A program made the translations under genes and the position numbers. The notes below the pieces were generated by a model. The model was not told the DNA's origin. It made no database searches and saw only the letters and a program-made list of their open reading frames with translations. From Clostridiales bacterium (GTDB lineage Bacteria; Bacillota; Clostridia; Christensenellales; Aristaeellaceae): a DNA stretch of 7,114 nt. The stretch is from the NCBI GenBank assembly GCA_012522875.1, contig JAAYJP010000135.1:1-7114 (forward strand). Reading direction: 5' to 3'. This document shows positions 5,738 to 7,114 of the stretch, one piece after another. The first letter of the stretch is position 1, and each line of letters begins with the position of its first letter.

Positions 5738-7072
5738 ATGGCTAAACCGGTAACTGGAAAGAAAGTCACCGTAAACCGCAGGGCGGTCTCGGCGGTGACA
5801 CTGATTGTGCTGATCGCGCTGACAGTGGCGTTTGTCTGGCTGGGAATGACCGGCATGAACCTGGATGGGCAAGGCCTGTACAAGCTCCTGCCCTGGCTGC
5901 CCACAACGGGCACGGAGACCCGCTGGCAGGATGCCCTGGTGCCCGGTGCCGAACTGGGCGAGACCTTGGTGATGCACTTCACCCCTGAGGCGGAAAACCC
6001 GCTGACAGAGGAGGAGCAGGCTGAGACGATCCGGGTGATCTCCGCCCGGATCAGGGATCTGGGCTGGCAGGACAGCCGGGTGGAACTGCTTGAAGGCGGC
6101 ACATTCCGTGCAACCCTGCCCAAGGCCGCTGATGACGGGCATATCGATCATCTTCTGGATGCCAAAGGCGAGTTTACCCTGGCGGACCCGGAGGGCAACG
6201 AGTTTCTGACGGGCGCCAACATTGCGTCCGCAGGCTTTGGTGTGAGTGATGCTTCCGGCACCGATTTTTCCCTGTCCATCGCTTTTGATGAGGAAGGCCG
6301 CCGGATATTCGGCGAGAAGACCACCGAGCTGGTGGGCCAGTCCATCTCATTGAAGCTGGACGGAGAAACCCTGGTATCCCCAGGCGTGAACATGCCCCTG
6401 ACAGAGGGCGGGGTGTCCATCCCCGGCTTTGCCCTGGAGCCGGCGCGGGAGTACGCCATCATGCTGCGCTCAGGCCCTATGCCCTATGCGCTTGAGGTGG
6501 GGCAGGCTGAGGCCGGAGCCCCGGCCCTGGGCGAAGGCGTGACAGGCCGGCTTGTGCTGGCGCTGTTTGTGGTTTTCATTTTGGTGGCATTGTTCCTTAT
6601 CATCCGCCAGCGCCTGGGCGGACTGGTCGCGGCGTGGATGCTGCTTGTGCAGCTGGCCCTGAGCTATTTCTTCGCGGCCCTGATGGGTGCCGGCTTTACG
6701 CTGGTGACACTGGCTGGCATCTGGCTTGCTTTCCTGGCCATGCTCCTGGGCGTGGTGATGCTGTTTGAAGATGTGCAGGAGGATGTCCGGCGCGGGCGCT
6801 CAGTGCGCCAGGCCCTGAAGGAAAGCTATGGTGGGCGCGGCCACGGCGCGCTGGATGTGTTGGCAGCGCTGATTGCGGTGTGCGTGCTGGTGGTCATTGT
6901 GGACGCTCAAGGCGTCATTGGCAGCTTCGGCAAGGTTTTGGGTGTCAGCCTGCTGACGGGACTGGTACTCTCCCAGGTGGCGCTCAGGCTCATTTTGCGC
7001 GAAACCCTGACCCTTTTTGGCGACCGGTCTGCGCTGTACGCCAGCGGCGTCACAAAAAAGGAGGAAGTATAA
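5738..7072 (+). CDS. secD: Divergent SecD homologue, protein-export accessory subunit
   Basis: A 444-residue polytopic membrane protein with SecD architecture: one N-terminal membrane segment (about 16-37), a large extracytoplasmic domain (about 38-268), and five C-terminal segments (about 270-289, 295-317, 320-343, 372-390, 397-418). SecD with SecF uses the proton gradient to help SecYEG release translocated proteins on the outer face. Family landmarks are the P1 base segment ISARIRDLGW (101-110) leading to ATLP, and the stretch DFSLSIAFDEEGRRIF (176-191) followed by LDGETLVSPGV (207-217) and the Gly-Gly before IPG. Also present are the 'LRSGPMPYALEV' motif (243-254) and the cytoplasmic loop FEDVQEDVRRGRSVRQAL, matching 'FERI+EELR.GKS...A' in SecD. 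It is clearly degenerate: the membrane motif 'G-x-x-V-D-A-N' before FE reads LLGVV, so the conserved proton-relay Asp is Leu337; ER is ED; and the first periplasmic motif LGLDLxGG is eroded to GAELGE. The ribosome binding site AAAGGA is 9 nt before the ATG. It abuts the next gene without a gap. Confidence 0.82.
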   Translation: MAKPVTGKKVTVNRRAVSAVTLIVLIALTVAFVWLGMTGMNLDGQGLYKLLPWLPTTGTETRWQDALVPGAELGETLVMHFTPEAENPLTEEEQAETIRVISARIRDLGWQDSRVELLEGGTFRATLPKAADDGHIDHLLDAKGEFTLADPEGNEFLTGANIASAGFGVSDASGTDFSLSIAFDEEGRRIFGEKTTELVGQSISLKLDGETLVSPGVNMPLTEGGVSIPGFALEPAREYAIMLRSGPMPYALEVGQAEAGAPALGEGVTGRLVLALFVVFILVALFLIIRQRLGGLVAAWMLLVQLALSYFFAALMGAGFTLVTLAGIWLAFLAMLLGVVMLFEDVQEDVRRGRSVRQALKESYGGRGHGALDVLAALIAVCVLVVIVDAQGVIGSFGKVLGVSLLTGLVLSQVALRLILRETLTLFGDRSALYASGVTKKEEV

Positions 7073-7114
7073 ATGAAAATCCGTTCATCTGCCTTGACGG
7101 TGCTGGCCCTCTCC
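7073..7114 (+). CDS. Start of the next operon gene, probably SecF (cut by window edge)
   Basis: The ATG at 7073 directly follows the TAA of the SecD homologue, with AAGGAGG at the ideal distance inside the end of that gene, so translation is likely coupled. The 14 visible residues, MKIRSSALTVLALS, look like the start of a membrane segment or signal peptide. Gene order secD-secF and the abutting arrangement make SecF the best guess, but nothing SecF-specific is visible. Confidence 0.6.
   Translation, partial: MKIRSSALTVLALS

Noticed and set aside
5480..6151. 223-codon frame antisense to the small membrane protein and secD
   Set aside because: Shadow of high-GC coding sequence with no start signals; it crosses two genes on the other strand.

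Overview
The window looks like a piece of chromosome from a high-GC (roughly 60% by eye) Gram-positive-type bacterium, most likely a gut member of Clostridia (Oscillospirales or Christensenellales-like). The reasons are near-consensus sigma-A promoters, strong AGGAGG-type ribosome binding sites, a secreted protein with a Pro/Glu/Thr linker of the kind common in Clostridia, and a separate SecD-type gene. No mobile element, CRISPR array, tRNA or rRNA is visible.

Layout, left to right. (1) The 5' part of a leftward gene for a UBA-like, DUF4342-type protein (1-134). (2) A 245-bp divergent regulatory region with a promoter for each side; an 11-bp-phased direct repeat sits behind the leftward promoter and a 10-bp inverted repeat covers the rightward one. 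(3) A rightward gene of the N-acetylneuraminate lyase / dihydrodipicolinate synthase family (380-1297). (4) A 202-bp convergent gap with terminator-like hairpins. (5) A long leftward gene for an 842-residue secreted protein with three lipocalin-like repeats, a Pro-rich linker and a propeller-like C-terminus (1500-4028). (6) About 510 bp without a convincing protein gene (4029-4542), containing a strong leftward promoter followed by a hairpin-rich segment that I interpret as a structured non-coding RNA or long leader. (7) A leftward short-chain dehydrogenase/reductase (4543-5256). (8) A back-to-back pair of near-consensus promoters (5282-5351). (9) A rightward operon of a 101-residue membrane-anchored protein, a divergent SecD homologue, and the start of a directly abutting third gene, probably SecF.

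The genes do not form one pathway. The right-hand operon concerns protein export, the middle gene encodes an exported protein, and the two enzymes stand alone as single-gene transcription units. The strongest candidates for something new are the structured RNA segment near 4110-4288, the SecD homologue that has lost the conserved transmembrane aspartate, and the two regulatory repeat architectures in the left intergenic region.
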